DNA from: Alphaproteobacteria bacterium
GTDB taxonomy: Bacteria > Pseudomonadota > Alphaproteobacteria > Ferrovibrionales > Ferrovibrionaceae
Assembly (NCBI GenBank): GCA_017307375.1
Contig: JAFKFH010000019.1
Span: 62,001 to 126,000, forward strand
DNA length: 64,000 bases
Direction: 5' to 3'
This document shows, piece after piece, positions 1-9,813 of the stretch (positions within the stretch are counted from its first letter, which is position 1; each line of letters begins with the position of its first letter). The notes under the pieces were generated by a model. It searched no databases. It was not told the origin of the DNA and saw only the letters and a program-made list of their open reading frames with translations. The translations under genes and the position numbers were made by a program.

Positions 1-409
<409 letters not shown>

Positions 410-410
410 C

Positions 411-1445
411 TTACTTCAGATAGTCCGGATAACCCTGCTCGACGACGTTCCATACCTTGATCCGCCCTTCGATGATGTCGGCCTTCGCCGCCTCGACCTT
501 GGCCAGGATCGCGGCCGGAATCAGAGTCTTCGTGTATTTCATCTCCGACAGGCCGACGCCGTTCTCCTTCAGGCCGAAGGCCATCGTCGTGCCGCCGATC
601 TTCTCGCCGCGGCCATAGGCCTTGACGACGTTCTCGACGGCGACGTCGGTGCGCTTGATCATCGAGGTCAGGACGCTGCCCGGCGCGATGCCGTCCTGGT
701 CGGCGTCGACGCCGATCGCGTAGCGCCCGGCTGCCTTGGCGGCCTGGATGACCCCCATGCCGGTGCCGCCGGCCACGTGGTAGACGATGTCGGCGCCCGA
801 TTCGAACATCGCCTTGGCCATCTGCTGGCCCAGGGCGGGATCGGCGAAGTTGTTCGAATAGGCGACCAGGACCTGGGTGTTGGGGTTGGCGGCCTTGGCC
901 CCGGCGATGTAGCCGGCGATGAACTTGTCGATCCCGGCCGACTTGGTGCCGCCGATGACGCCGATGATCGGCTCGGGGTTGATGCCCTTGATCGAGGTGT
1001 CGGTGGTGACCGACGCCGCCAGCAGGCCGGCGAGATACGAACCTTCCTGCTCCTGGAACAGGACCGAGACAATGTTGGGCGCCTTCCGCACCTGGTTCAG
1101 GATGCCGTAGAGGGTATTGGGATAATCCTTGGCGACTTCCAGCATCGGCGTGCCGTGGGAGTATTCGAGGTCGACGATCAGCCCGAACTCGGCATCCGAG
1201 GCCCGCCGCAGGATGTCGTTGGCCTGGGCCACGACATCCTTGGATTCCACCGTCCGGCCTTTCAGCCCGGCGGCTTCGAGGCCGCGCTTGAACCCGGCAT
1301 TGGCGAGGTCGTTGTAGGATTGATCGCCCAGCCCGCCCTGGGCGATGATCAGGGCTGCCGGCTTCTCAGCGGCCTGCGCCCCGGTCACCCCAAGGGCCGA
1401 GGCGAGGGCCATCATGGCGATCCATTTCATTGGCTGCGTCATCAT
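411..1445 (-). CDS. BMP-family ABC transporter substrate-binding protein
   Basis: A 344-residue periplasmic solute-binding protein of the BMP/PnrA family, which binds nucleosides or related N-heterocycles. Residues about 1-25 form a signal peptide ending at a likely AQA cleavage site, followed by the typical first strand and the GGLGDQSYND loop. I chose the ATG at 1445 because a GGGGAGA ribosome binding site lies about six bases upstream; a second ATG follows directly. Longer in-frame starts would lie inside the upstream regulator gene and add a non-signal-like leader. The first 80 bases overlap the 3' end of the GntR regulator in another frame. It pairs with the partial ATPase immediately downstream and is a paralogue of the binding protein at 6389-7351. 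Confidence 0.92.
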   Translation of the reverse strand: MMTQPMKWIAMMALASALGVTGAQAAEKPAALIIAQGGLGDQSYNDLANAGFKRGLEAAGLKGRTVESKDVVAQANDILRRASDAEFGLIVDLEYSHGTPMLEVAKDYPNTLYGILNQVRKAPNIVSVLFQEQEGSYLAGLLAASVTTDTSIKGINPEPIIGVIGGTKSAGIDKFIAGYIAGAKAANPNTQVLVAYSNNFADPALGQQMAKAMFESGADIVYHVAGGTGMGVIQAAKAAGRYAIGVDADQDGIAPGSVLTSMIKRTDVAVENVVKAYGRGEKIGGTTMAFGLKENGVGLSEMKYTKTLIPAAILAKVEAAKADIIEGRIKVWNVVEQGYPDYLK

Positions 1446-2208
1446 TCGCGGTCTCCCCTGTTGTCTTGTGTGATTTCGGTTCGTGCTGGCGTTCCAGCCG
1501 CGCCGAATAGGAATAGCGGCGGGCGTCGTAGACGGCGTCGACCGCATCGAGCGGCGTGCCGTCGGCGGCGAAGGTATGGCGGCGGACGGCGACCACCACC
1601 GCGTTGCGGGGCAGTTCCAGAAGCCGGCGATCCTCGGTGCCGGCCAGGCAGGCGACCAGCTGTTCCTGAGCGTTCGCCACCTTCAGGCCGTGATCGTCGA
1701 AATGCCGGTAGAGGGAGAAGCCGGGGTCGTCGATGACCGCCCGGGTCAGGCCGAGCCGCGCGACCAGCGCCGCCGACAAGATCGAGGTGTGGCGGGCGAC
1801 CGCCGCCCCGTCGACATAGCGCAGGCGGTCCAGCCGCATCAGCGCCGTGCCCGCCTCATAAGGCAGGCCCGGCACCCATCCTGCGGGTTCGAAGGCCAGC
1901 ACACGGTGGGTCGCCGCATGACCCGCGGCCGCGACCGCCTCGGTGAACGACAGCAGATAGCCGGGTTGGCGGCGCAGCGGTGCCTCGGCCACGAAGGTGC
2001 CGCTGCCCTGGCGGCGGACGATCAGCCCGTCGCGCACCAATTGCTCGACTGCCTTCGCCACCGTGAAGCGGCTGACCCCGAAATCGGCGGCCAGTTGCGG
2101 TTCGCTCGGGATCTTCTCGCCGGCGCGCAGGCCGGCGACGACGGCACGCAGCCGCTCCGCGATCTGAAGGTAGAACGGCTCGTTGCCGGAAAGCAGCCGG
2201 GAGGTCAT
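1366..2208 (-). CDS. GntR-family transcriptional regulator with UTRA ligand domain
   Basis: A 280-residue one-component regulator. A winged helix-turn-helix of the GntR/HutC type covers about residues 10-78 (IPSEPQLAADFGVSRFTVAK is the recognition region) and a UTRA effector domain about 95-235. I chose ATG 2208 because GAGGG lies six bases upstream; a TTG four codons earlier overlaps that site. The last 45 or so residues are rich in polar and charged residues, lie past the usual UTRA end, and their codons overlap the start of the BMP binding protein. It probably controls that importer, and itself, through the palindrome at 2226-2252; both are inference. Confidence 0.93.
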   Translation of the reverse strand: MTSRLLSGNEPFYLQIAERLRAVVAGLRAGEKIPSEPQLAADFGVSRFTVAKAVEQLVRDGLIVRRQGSGTFVAEAPLRRQPGYLLSFTEAVAAAGHAATHRVLAFEPAGWVPGLPYEAGTALMRLDRLRYVDGAAVARHTSILSAALVARLGLTRAVIDDPGFSLYRHFDDHGLKVANAQEQLVACLAGTEDRRLLELPRNAVVVAVRRHTFAADGTPLDAVDAVYDARRYSYSARLERQHEPKSHKTTGETANDDAANEMDRHDGPRLGPWGDRGAGR

Positions 2209-2225
2209 GCGCGCCCTCAAGTTGT

Positions 2226-2252
2226 CCAGTCAACTGTACATATATCGACTGG
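2226..2252. promoter_or_regulatory. Palindrome upstream of GntR gene, candidate operator
   Basis: CCAGTC and GACTGG form perfect 6-bp arms around a 15-bp AT-rich core that holds TGTACA. The dyad begins 18 bases upstream of the regulator start codon, in the only AT-rich stretch nearby. Position and symmetry fit a GntR/UTRA autoregulatory operator. Confidence 0.55.
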
Positions 2253-2291
2253 GCGCGCAATCGCTTTTGTCCGGCTTGGCCGGTGGTCAGG

Positions 2292-2834
2292 TCATGTGGC
2301 TGGCCCGCTTGGCGGGACGGCGGCCGGCATGGCCGGCGGCTCGGGATTCCCACCCCGTGGCATCGCGATCACGTCACGCCAGACCTGCCGGATGCTGCGG
2401 CTGGTCATGCTGGCCACAAGGCAATAGCCGCGTCGGTCAAGCAGATAGCAGGTCGCATGGGCGTCGCCGCGCACCCGCCGCACCGCCTCGTCGATCGCCT
2501 GCAGGCAGGCGGCCAGCTGGTCCAGCGTTTCGAGGCGGGTATGGCGCATCATGTCGGCCAGCGCATGGGCTTCGATACCGTCCTGGCCGGTCGGCTGGCC
2601 CTCGCGGCCCAGTTCGAAGAACAGGTTGGCGACCGGCAGGACATCGCGGATCAGGTCGAACACCGCGGCGGCTTCCTCGACGCGGCAGGCGACGAGATGA
2701 TCGGCGGCACCGGTTTCATCGGCCGAAGGGCGGGCCGGCTGTCCCAGCGCGGCGGCAAGCTGGCCTTCCAGCCAGCGTCGCACCTCGGGCGGGGCGGCGC
2801 GAATCTCGTCGAAAGTCAGCGTGATGCCGGGCAT
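2292..2834 (-). CDS. Unknown 180-residue soluble protein, predicted FNR/FixK target
   Basis: I do not recognise this protein. It is soluble, mostly helical and acidic in the first 150 residues (start MPGITLTFDEIRAAPPEVRR) with a proline/alanine-rich tail. There is a WLEGQL segment near residue 21 and no signal peptide or membrane segment. A GGAGA ribosome binding site lies about nine bases before the ATG. It is separated by 115 bases from the importer genes upstream and has its own likely promoter with a perfect FNR/FixK box centred about 70 bases before the ATG. That points to expression under low oxygen or nitrogen oxides. Codon use is like that of its neighbours, so I take it as a real gene. 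Confidence 0.75.
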   Translation of the reverse strand: MPGITLTFDEIRAAPPEVRRWLEGQLAAALGQPARPSADETGAADHLVACRVEEAAAVFDLIRDVLPVANLFFELGREGQPTGQDGIEAHALADMMRHTRLETLDQLAACLQAIDEAVRRVRGDAHATCYLLDRRGYCLVASMTSRSIRQVWRDVIAMPRGGNPEPPAMPAAVPPSGPAT

Positions 2835-2897
2835 GGCTGCGGTCTCCGTTCCTGGACTGGGCAGGCCGCAGAAAAGCAGCCGGCATCGTGTCCGGCC

Positions 2898-2911
2898 TTG
2901 ATCCTGATCAA
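2898..2911 (-). promoter_or_regulatory. FNR/FixK-type binding site
   Basis: TTGAT-N4-ATCAA, a perfect match to the box used by FNR, FixK, AadR and Dnr proteins in alphaproteobacteria. If used as a class II site (centre near -41.5), transcription would start near 2863, giving a leader of about 29 bases for the gene starting at 2834. The box lies in the loop of a longer inverted repeat with arms GCCGGCATCG and CGATGCCGGC (2879-2936). Confidence 0.6.
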
Positions 2912-2949
2912 CGATCGGCGTCCGACCGCGATGCCGGCGAAGAGGCTGC

Positions 2950-3879
2950 TCAGCGGTCCGGGACGAAGGGACGGCCCAATGCCGCCGGCAGCCTGGTCGA
3001 GCGGGCGACGACGACCAGCGCCGCCACCGCCACGACGTAGGGCATCATCACGAACAGCTGGTAGGGAATATGGGGGGCGATCAGCTGCAGGCGGATCTGC
3101 GCCGCCTCGGCCGCGCCGAACAGAAGGGCGGCACAGAGGACGCGCAGCGGCCGCCACTGGCCGAACACGACGCAGGCGATGGCGATGAAGCCCCGGCCCG
3201 AAACCATGTTCTCGACGAAACCGCCGACCTGCGAGACCGACAGATAGCAGCCGCCCGCCGCCGCCATCGCGCCACCGAACAGCACGCAGCCATAGCGCCG
3301 GGCAAGGACGCCGATGCCGGCCGCATCCGCCGCGGCAGGATTTTCGCCGACCGCGCGGATTTCCAGGCCCCAGGTCGTGCGCCGCAGGAACCAGGCGAGG
3401 GCGAAGGCCAGCGCGATGCCGAGATAGACCATCGGCTGGTGCTGAAACAGGATCTGGCCGACGACCGGCAGGTCGGAGAGACCGGGCAGGTCGAGCCGGG
3501 GAAAGGGGGGCGCCTTGGGCGGCGTGCCGGTGCCGCCGAGGGTCAGGCGCCAGCCGAACCCCGACAGTCCGGTGCCGAGTACGATGAGCGCGATGCCCGA
3601 CAGGATCTGGTCGACCCTGAAGGTCAGGCAGAACAGGGCATGCAGCCCGGCCAGCGCCATGCCGCAGGCCATGGCGATGACGAGGCCGCCCCAGGGCGAG
3701 CCGGTCCAGACCGCGCCGACCATGCCGGCAAAGGCGCCGACCAGCATGATCCCTTCGAGCCCGACGTTCAGCACGCCCGAGCGCTGCGCCATCGTCTCGC
3801 CCAGGGCGGCGAAGAGGATCGGGGTGGCGAAGCGCAGCGCGGAAGCCGCCAGTCCTACCAGGAACAGCGTGTCGATCAT
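2950..3879 (-). CDS. ABC importer permease, BMP/nucleoside family (second subunit)
   Basis: A 309-residue polytopic inner-membrane permease of the COG1079 type, the shorter of the two permeases of BMP-family importers. It starts with a hydrophobic helix (MIDTLFLVGLAA) and has the family sequence RSGVLNVGLEGIMLVGAF near residue 30, then about eight further hydrophobic segments. Its ATGA overlaps the stop of the other permease gene by four bases, so the two are translationally coupled. With 3876-4898, 4883-6382 and 6389-7351 it completes an importer for nucleosides or similar compounds. It is the last gene of the run; a 115-base gap follows. Confidence 0.93.
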   Translation of the reverse strand: MIDTLFLVGLAASALRFATPILFAALGETMAQRSGVLNVGLEGIMLVGAFAGMVGAVWTGSPWGGLVIAMACGMALAGLHALFCLTFRVDQILSGIALIVLGTGLSGFGWRLTLGGTGTPPKAPPFPRLDLPGLSDLPVVGQILFQHQPMVYLGIALAFALAWFLRRTTWGLEIRAVGENPAAADAAGIGVLARRYGCVLFGGAMAAAGGCYLSVSQVGGFVENMVSGRGFIAIACVVFGQWRPLRVLCAALLFGAAEAAQIRLQLIAPHIPYQLFVMMPYVVAVAALVVVARSTRLPAALGRPFVPDR

Positions 3880-4898
3880 GCCGTCACCTTGCGCCGGCCG
3901 ACCGCGGTCACGCCCAGGCAGCCGAAGATCACGATCGCCTCGAAGATCCAGACGACGGGGAAGGGCAGGCCGATCTCGCGCTGGACCGCGCCCGAGCCGA
4001 CATGCAGGATGCCGAACAGCAGCGCGCTGAACGGGACCGCCAGCGGTTCGAGCCGGGCGAGCAGCGCGACGGCGATGGCAAGCAGGCCGAACCCCGGTGC
4101 GAAATCGTCCTGCAGCCGGTGGTGCAGCCCGGCGATTTCGACCGCGCCGGCCAGCCCGGCCAGGCCGCCCGAAACCAGCATGGCAAGCAGCACGATGCGG
4201 CGGTCGCGGATGCCGGCGAAGCGGGCGACCAGCGGATTGCGCCCGACGACCGTCACCTGGAAGCCGAAGCTGGCGTGGCGCATCAGCACATGGATCGCGC
4301 CGGTCGCAGCCAGCGCAATCACGATACCCCAGTGGACCCGCGTGCCCGTGACCAGGATGTCCAGCATTGCCGCGCCGGGAATGGCGTCGGAACGCGGGAA
4401 CATCCCCATCTTCTCCTGCATCGGGCCGCGCACCATCCAGGTCAGCAGCTGGATCGCGATGTAGTTCTGCATGATGGTGACAATGATCTCGCTGACGCCG
4501 AAGCGCGCCTTCAGCCAGCCGGCGATGCCACCATAGGCCGCCCCGCCGATGATGCCGCAGACCAGGAAGCCGACCAGGGCCAGGGCCGGCGGCAGCATGG
4601 CGGCCGCGGCTGTCGCCAGGATGGCGCCGACGACCAGCTGGCCGTCGGCGCCGATATTGAAGACGTTGCAGCGGAACGCGACCGCGACGCCGAGCCCGGC
4701 AAGGCACAGCGGCACGGCCCGCACCATCACTTCGGCAAGGCCGGGGCCGGTCGCGACGGCATGGCCCAGCATCACGCGAAACACGGCCGCCGGGCTCTTG
4801 CCCGCGGCCAGCACGAACAGCGCGGCGATGATCAGGCCGGCTGCCACCACTGCCGCCATGCCGAGGCCGCCGCGCCAATCCGTCACGCGGTCATCCAC
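3876..4898 (-). CDS. ABC importer permease, BMP/nucleoside family (first subunit)
   Basis: A 340-residue polytopic permease of the COG4603 type. It has a short cytoplasmic N-terminus, a first helix at about residues 13-35, the family signature FRCNVFNIGADGQLVVGA around residues 75-92, and further hydrophobic helices to the end. The start overlaps the end of the ATPase gene by 16 bases and its end overlaps the next permease by four bases. The pair forms the membrane channel of a heteromeric BMP importer. Confidence 0.93.
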   Translation of the reverse strand: MDDRVTDWRGGLGMAAVVAAGLIIAALFVLAAGKSPAAVFRVMLGHAVATGPGLAEVMVRAVPLCLAGLGVAVAFRCNVFNIGADGQLVVGAILATAAAAMLPPALALVGFLVCGIIGGAAYGGIAGWLKARFGVSEIIVTIMQNYIAIQLLTWMVRGPMQEKMGMFPRSDAIPGAAMLDILVTGTRVHWGIVIALAATGAIHVLMRHASFGFQVTVVGRNPLVARFAGIRDRRIVLLAMLVSGGLAGLAGAVEIAGLHHRLQDDFAPGFGLLAIAVALLARLEPLAVPFSALLFGILHVGSGAVQREIGLPFPVVWIFEAIVIFGCLGVTAVGRRKVTA

Positions 4899-6382
4899 GA
4901 TCCGACCTCTTCAACCGTCACCTCGTCGATTGCCACCGGCCCGCGCAGGCGCCCCGACGCCGCGACCATCACCCGATCGGCCACCCGCCAGATCTCGGCG
5001 AGGTCCGATGACACCAGCAGCACCGCCCCGCCGCGGTCGCGATGGTCGAGCAACTGGCCCTGCATGAACGCGATGGTGCGCAGATCGAGCCCGCGCGTCG
5101 GATGCGCCGCCAGCAGCACGCGGGTGGCGTGGTTCAACTCGCGCCCGACCACCAGTTTCTGCTGGTTGCCGCCGGACAGCCGGCCGATCGCGGTTGTCGT
5201 ACTTGGCGTACGCACCTCGAAACGCCCGATCAGCCCCTCGGTCAGCGATGCCGCCGGCTGGCGCCGCAACAGGCCGGCCCGTGCAAAGCCCGGCATGTGG
5301 AAATGGGTCAGCATGACATTGGCTTCGAGGCTCAGATCGCCCAGCACCGCCATGCCGTGGCGGTCGCCCGGCACATGGCCGAGGCCGCCCTGGCGCAGGC
5401 GGCGCGCATCGGGCCGGCGGCCGTGCAGGAAACCGTAGTCGATCCGGCCCGTCGCCGGGGGCAAGAGCCCGGCCAGCGCCTCGATCAGCTCGGCCTGGCC
5501 ATTGCCTTCGACGCCGGCCACGGCCAGCACCTCGCCGCCGCGCAGGTCGAAGCTGACATCCTGCAGCACGATCGGCCCACCCGGGCGCCGCAGGGCCAGG
5601 TCGCGCACCGAGACCAGCGGCGCGCCGGGCGCGGCGCCTGTCCGGCGCCGGGGCAGGTCGAGCGTGCCGCCGACCACGAGGCGGACGAGATCGTCGCGTG
5701 CGGTATCGGCGACGCGCCGCTCGCCGACCACCCGGCCGCCGCGCATCACATAGACGCGATCGCAGACGGCGAAGACGTCATCGAGCTTGTGGCTGATCAG
5801 CACGACGGCCACGCCGCGCGCGGCCAGGCGCCGGATGATCTCGTAAAGCTGGTCGCATTCCTGCCGCGACAGGATCGCCGTCGGCTCGTCCAGGATCAGG
5901 ATGCGGGCATCGCGGAACAGGGCCTTCGCGATCTCGACCTTCTGGCGGGCACCGAGGTCGAGATCGCCGACTGGCGTGCCGGGGGCGGCCGCCAGCCCCA
6001 GTTCGGCGCAAAGCCCGTCGATGCGGGCGGCGTTGCGCGCCGGCCGCAGCAGCAGCCGGCCGGCGCGATAGTCGCCCAGCACGATGTTCTCGGCCACCGT
6101 CATCGTCGGCACCAGCTTGAAATGCTGATGGACCATGCCGACGCCCAGGGCCGCCGCCTCGCGCGGCGATCGCGGCCGCACCGGCCGGCCGTCGATCAGC
6201 ATGTCGCCGGCATCGGGGCGGATCAGCCCGGCGATGACGTTCATCACCGTCGACTTGCCCGCCCCGTTCTCGCCCAGCACGGCGACGACCTCGCCGGCCG
6301 CGACCGTCAGGCCGACGTCGTCGTTGGCCAGCACGCCCGGATAGCGCTTGGTGATGCCGCGCAGTTCGAGCAGTGCGGCCAT
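4883..6382 (-). CDS. Fused two-domain ABC importer ATPase, BMP/nucleoside family
   Basis: A 499-residue ATPase with two tandem nucleotide-binding domains, like the NupO/YufO and RbsA families. In the first domain Walker A GENGAGKS is at residues 37-44, the Q-loop GMVHQHF near 82-88, an altered signature (LDLGARQ instead of LSxGQ) near 141-147, and Walker B ILILDEPT at 161-168. In the second domain the P-loop is the family's degenerate GVEGNGQAEL and the signature is the well-formed LSGGNQQK. Such asymmetry is usual in this family. It lies six bases after the binding-protein gene and overlaps the permease gene. Confidence 0.94.
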   Translation of the reverse strand: MAALLELRGITKRYPGVLANDDVGLTVAAGEVVAVLGENGAGKSTVMNVIAGLIRPDAGDMLIDGRPVRPRSPREAAALGVGMVHQHFKLVPTMTVAENIVLGDYRAGRLLLRPARNAARIDGLCAELGLAAAPGTPVGDLDLGARQKVEIAKALFRDARILILDEPTAILSRQECDQLYEIIRRLAARGVAVVLISHKLDDVFAVCDRVYVMRGGRVVGERRVADTARDDLVRLVVGGTLDLPRRRTGAAPGAPLVSVRDLALRRPGGPIVLQDVSFDLRGGEVLAVAGVEGNGQAELIEALAGLLPPATGRIDYGFLHGRRPDARRLRQGGLGHVPGDRHGMAVLGDLSLEANVMLTHFHMPGFARAGLLRRQPAASLTEGLIGRFEVRTPSTTTAIGRLSGGNQQKLVVGRELNHATRVLLAAHPTRGLDLRTIAFMQGQLLDHRDRGGAVLLVSSDLAEIWRVADRVMVAASGRLRGPVAIDEVTVEEVGSWMTA

Positions 6383-6388
6383 CGGCGC

Positions 6389-7351
6389 CTACTGTATGGC
6401 CGGCAGGTCGGTGACCTTGCCGGCCTTGATGTCGGCGATCAGGTCAGTGATCTTCTGCTGGTCGGCTGCCGGGATCTTGTCGGCGAAATTGCGATAGGGC
6501 GCCAGTCCCAGGCCATTCTCGTTGAAGCCCAGCAGATAGTTCTTCGGCTCGATCGTGCCGTCGACGATCTTGCCGATGGCCATGTCGATATTGGTATCCA
6601 TGTTGATCAGCGCGGTGGTCACGACGGTATCCGGCGCGATTGCCGCGGCGTCGAAGGCGGTGCCGATCGCCATCACCTTGGCATCCTTGGCCGCCTGGAT
6701 CGTGCCCAGCACGTTCTCGTTGCCGGTCGAGGTGACGACGTCGGCGCCGCCCTCGATCATCGACGCGGTGATCTCCTTGCCCTTGGCCACGTCCGAGAAC
6801 GAGCCGACATAGGCCGACAGTACCTTCACGTCTGGGCGCATGCGCTTGGCGCCACGGCCGAAGCCGTCGTTGTATTCCTTGATCACCGGCACCGGGATGC
6901 CGCCGACATGGCCGACCGCGCCCTTCTTGGTGACCAGGCCGGCCACGGCGCCGGCGACATAGCCGGCATCGCCCCAGCGGTTGTCGAACGAGGCGAGGTT
7001 GGGTGCCTCGGCGACCTTGGCGGTATTGACGATGAACCAGGTCTTGGGGAACTGCTTGTGAATCTTCATCGCCGGCTCGGCGAACTGGAAGCCGTGGCCG
7101 ATGACGACGTCATAGCCGTCGCGCGCGTAGGACAGCAGCGTCTCCTCGATCTCGGCGAACTGGGTGTTCTCGCGCAGCGAGACCTGGATGTCGTATTTCC
7201 CCTTGGCCTTCTCGATGCCCTGGTTGGCGGCCGAGTTGAAGGTGCCGTCGGTGATCGGCCCGGGCAGGACCAGCGCCACCTTCAGCGTCTTGGCTTCGGC
7301 GGGCAGCGCCGCCAGCAGGGCGGCCATGGCAAGTGCCATCATCGTCTTCAT
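6389..7351 (-). CDS. BMP-family ABC transporter substrate-binding protein
   Basis: A 320-residue periplasmic binding protein. A signal peptide covers residues about 1-20 (MKTMMALAMAALLAALPAEA, cleaved after AEA), followed by the BMP fold with PGPITDGTFNSAANQG near residue 30. It is the first gene of the complete BMP importer and sits 31 bases behind the 2OG oxygenase gene. The protein is clearly diverged from the binding protein at 411-1445 and so probably has a different ligand. Members of this family bind purine or pyrimidine nucleosides, bases or autoinducer-2-like molecules; the ligand here is not decidable by eye. Confidence 0.93.
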   Translation of the reverse strand: MKTMMALAMAALLAALPAEAKTLKVALVLPGPITDGTFNSAANQGIEKAKGKYDIQVSLRENTQFAEIEETLLSYARDGYDVVIGHGFQFAEPAMKIHKQFPKTWFIVNTAKVAEAPNLASFDNRWGDAGYVAGAVAGLVTKKGAVGHVGGIPVPVIKEYNDGFGRGAKRMRPDVKVLSAYVGSFSDVAKGKEITASMIEGGADVVTSTGNENVLGTIQAAKDAKVMAIGTAFDAAAIAPDTVVTTALINMDTNIDMAIGKIVDGTIEPKNYLLGFNENGLGLAPYRNFADKIPAADQQKITDLIADIKAGKVTDLPAIQ

Positions 7352-7382
7352 CGGGCAAGCCTTTCCTGTCTGTCTGTTCTGG

Positions 7383-8363
7383 TTACGCGCCGGTCTGGCG
7401 CTTCTTGCGGTACTCGTAGGTCGAATCGAAACGCTGCTTCAGATAGTCGCCCCAGGTGATCGGCGGATATTTCGGCGCCTCGCCGTCGCGATTGCAGCCG
7501 GGAATGCATTCGACCAGCGTGTGGTAGGTCGGGTCGAAGAAGAACGGGATCGAGTAGCGCTCGCGCCCCGTGGTGTTGATCACCCGGTGCGGCGTCGACG
7601 CCCAGCGGTCGTTGGTCCACCGCTTCAGCATGTCGGCGATGTTGACGACGAAGGTGCCGGGAATGTAGGGGGCGTCGATCCAGCCGCCGCCGCGCCGGCG
7701 CACCTGCAGCCCGCCGACCTCGTCCTGCGCCAGGATGGTGACGAAGCCGTAGTCGGTATGCGGCGCGATGCCGAATTCGTTCTCGGCGCGGGTCGGCGGT
7801 TGCGGCGGATAGTGCAGCAGGCGCACGAACGGCATCGGCTTGCGGAAATAGGGCAGGAAGTAGTTTTCCTCCAGCTCTAGCGCCATGGCGAAGATGCGCA
7901 GCATGGTTTCGCCGACGCCCAGTAGCGCGCCGTAATAGCTCTCGATCTCGGTGCGCAGGGCCGGCATCGCCGCCGGCCACTGGTTGGGCCCATGCAGCGG
8001 CACCCCGGCGCGGACATCGGGGTCGTCGGGGCCGAGGTCCAGGCCGGCCAGGAACGTCTCGTTGAAGTTCGGCTTCAGATCCGCCGTATAAGTAGAATTG
8101 TTGAACGGCATGTAGCCGCGGTGCGACGCGTTGACCTTGACGCTCAGCTTCTCGGCTTCGGGCAGCGCGAAGAACGCCTTGGACGCGGCGAAGGCCCGGT
8201 CGATCAGCGCCTGGTCGACGCCATGGCCGGCGATATAGAGGAAACCGACGGTCTCGGCCGCCTGCTGGACGGCGCGGGCGACACCATCCTTGTCCGACCC
8301 GTCGCGGAATCCGCCGATGTCGATGATCGGGATCTGGTCGATGGCGCTGCTGCTGTCTGACAT
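7383..8363 (-). CDS. 2-oxoglutarate/Fe(II)-dependent dioxygenase, isopenicillin N synthase family
   Basis: A 326-residue cytosolic oxygenase. A DIOX_N-type region (IPIIDIGGF, then GFLYIAGHGV near residue 40) is followed by the jelly-roll core. Iron ligands are H202 and D204 (HTDYG) and H259 (TPHRV); R269-x-S271 (RYS) is the 2-oxoglutarate anchor. I chose ATG 8363 because GGAGG lies eight bases upstream; a GTG eight codons earlier has no ribosome binding site and abuts the previous gene. The gene sits between a Liv-type and a BMP-type importer in one run, so its substrate is probably imported by one of them. Fungal thymine 7-hydroxylase belongs to the same superfamily, which makes a nucleobase substrate conceivable but unproven. 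Confidence 0.92.
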   Translation of the reverse strand: MSDSSSAIDQIPIIDIGGFRDGSDKDGVARAVQQAAETVGFLYIAGHGVDQALIDRAFAASKAFFALPEAEKLSVKVNASHRGYMPFNNSTYTADLKPNFNETFLAGLDLGPDDPDVRAGVPLHGPNQWPAAMPALRTEIESYYGALLGVGETMLRIFAMALELEENYFLPYFRKPMPFVRLLHYPPQPPTRAENEFGIAPHTDYGFVTILAQDEVGGLQVRRRGGGWIDAPYIPGTFVVNIADMLKRWTNDRWASTPHRVINTTGRERYSIPFFFDPTYHTLVECIPGCNRDGEAPKYPPITWGDYLKQRFDSTYEYRKKRQTGA

Positions 8364-8383
8364 CCGGTGTTCCTCCAAGAAGC

Positions 8384-9093
<710 letters not shown>

Positions 9094-9097
<4 letters not shown>

Positions 9098-9813
9098 GCG
9101 TCCTGCCCCAGATAGGCTTCGATCACCCTGGGGTCGCGGGTGACCTCCTCGGGCCGGCCGGCAGCGATCAGCCGCCCGGCCTCCAGCACGATGACGCGGT
9201 CGGAGACCTTCATCACCGAGGGCATGTCGTGCTCGACCAGCAGCACGCCGGCGCCGCGCGCGGCGACGGCCTTCAGGCTGGCCAGGATCTCCTCGCTCTC
9301 CGCCGGCACCAGCCCGGCCAGCGGTTCGTCGGCAAGCAGCAGATAGGGGCGGGCGGCGAAGGCGCGGGCCAGTTCCAGCTTGCGCAGCTGACCGATCGTC
9401 AGCTCGGCCGCCGGGCGATCGGCCAGGTCGGTCAGCCCGGCCAGTTCCAGCGCCTCGTCGATGATGGCCGGGCCGCGCCCGGCCTTGTTGCCGAACAGGG
9501 CGCCGACGCGGACGTTGTCGCGCACGCTGAGGCCGCGGAACGGCCGGGCGATCTGGAAGGCGCGGGCGATGCCGAGCTCGGCGATGTCGCAGGTTTCCAT
9601 GCCGTCGATGCGCTGGCCGCGGAAGGTGACGCTGCCGGCGCTGAGCGGCAGATAGCCGGTCAGCAGATTGAAGATCGTCGACTTGCCGGCGCCGTTGGGG
9701 CCGATCAGGCTGACGATCCTGCCGGCCTCGGCCGCGAAGGTGACGTCCTCGACGGCGGCGAGCTGGCCGAAGCGGCGGCCGATCCCTTCGGCCAGCAGGA
9801 GCGGTCCGGTCAT
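9094..9813 (-). CDS. Liv-type ABC importer ATPase (LivG-like)
   Basis: A 239-residue ATPase with Walker A GPNGAGKS near residue 37, Walker B LLLADEPLAGL and the LLVEHDM switch. The signature is LTIGQLRKLELARA rather than the usual LSxGQQRRLEIARA, so the second signature residue and the QQ pair are changed. The AFQIARPFRGLSV stretch is typical of LivG. It overlaps both neighbours by four bases (LivM-like upstream, LivF-like downstream). Confidence 0.93.

Noticed and set aside
5042-7459. Long plus-strand open frame opposite the BMP ATPase and binding protein genes
   Set aside because: It mirrors the real genes in a GC-rich genome, has no family motifs, and runs across two opposite-strand genes.
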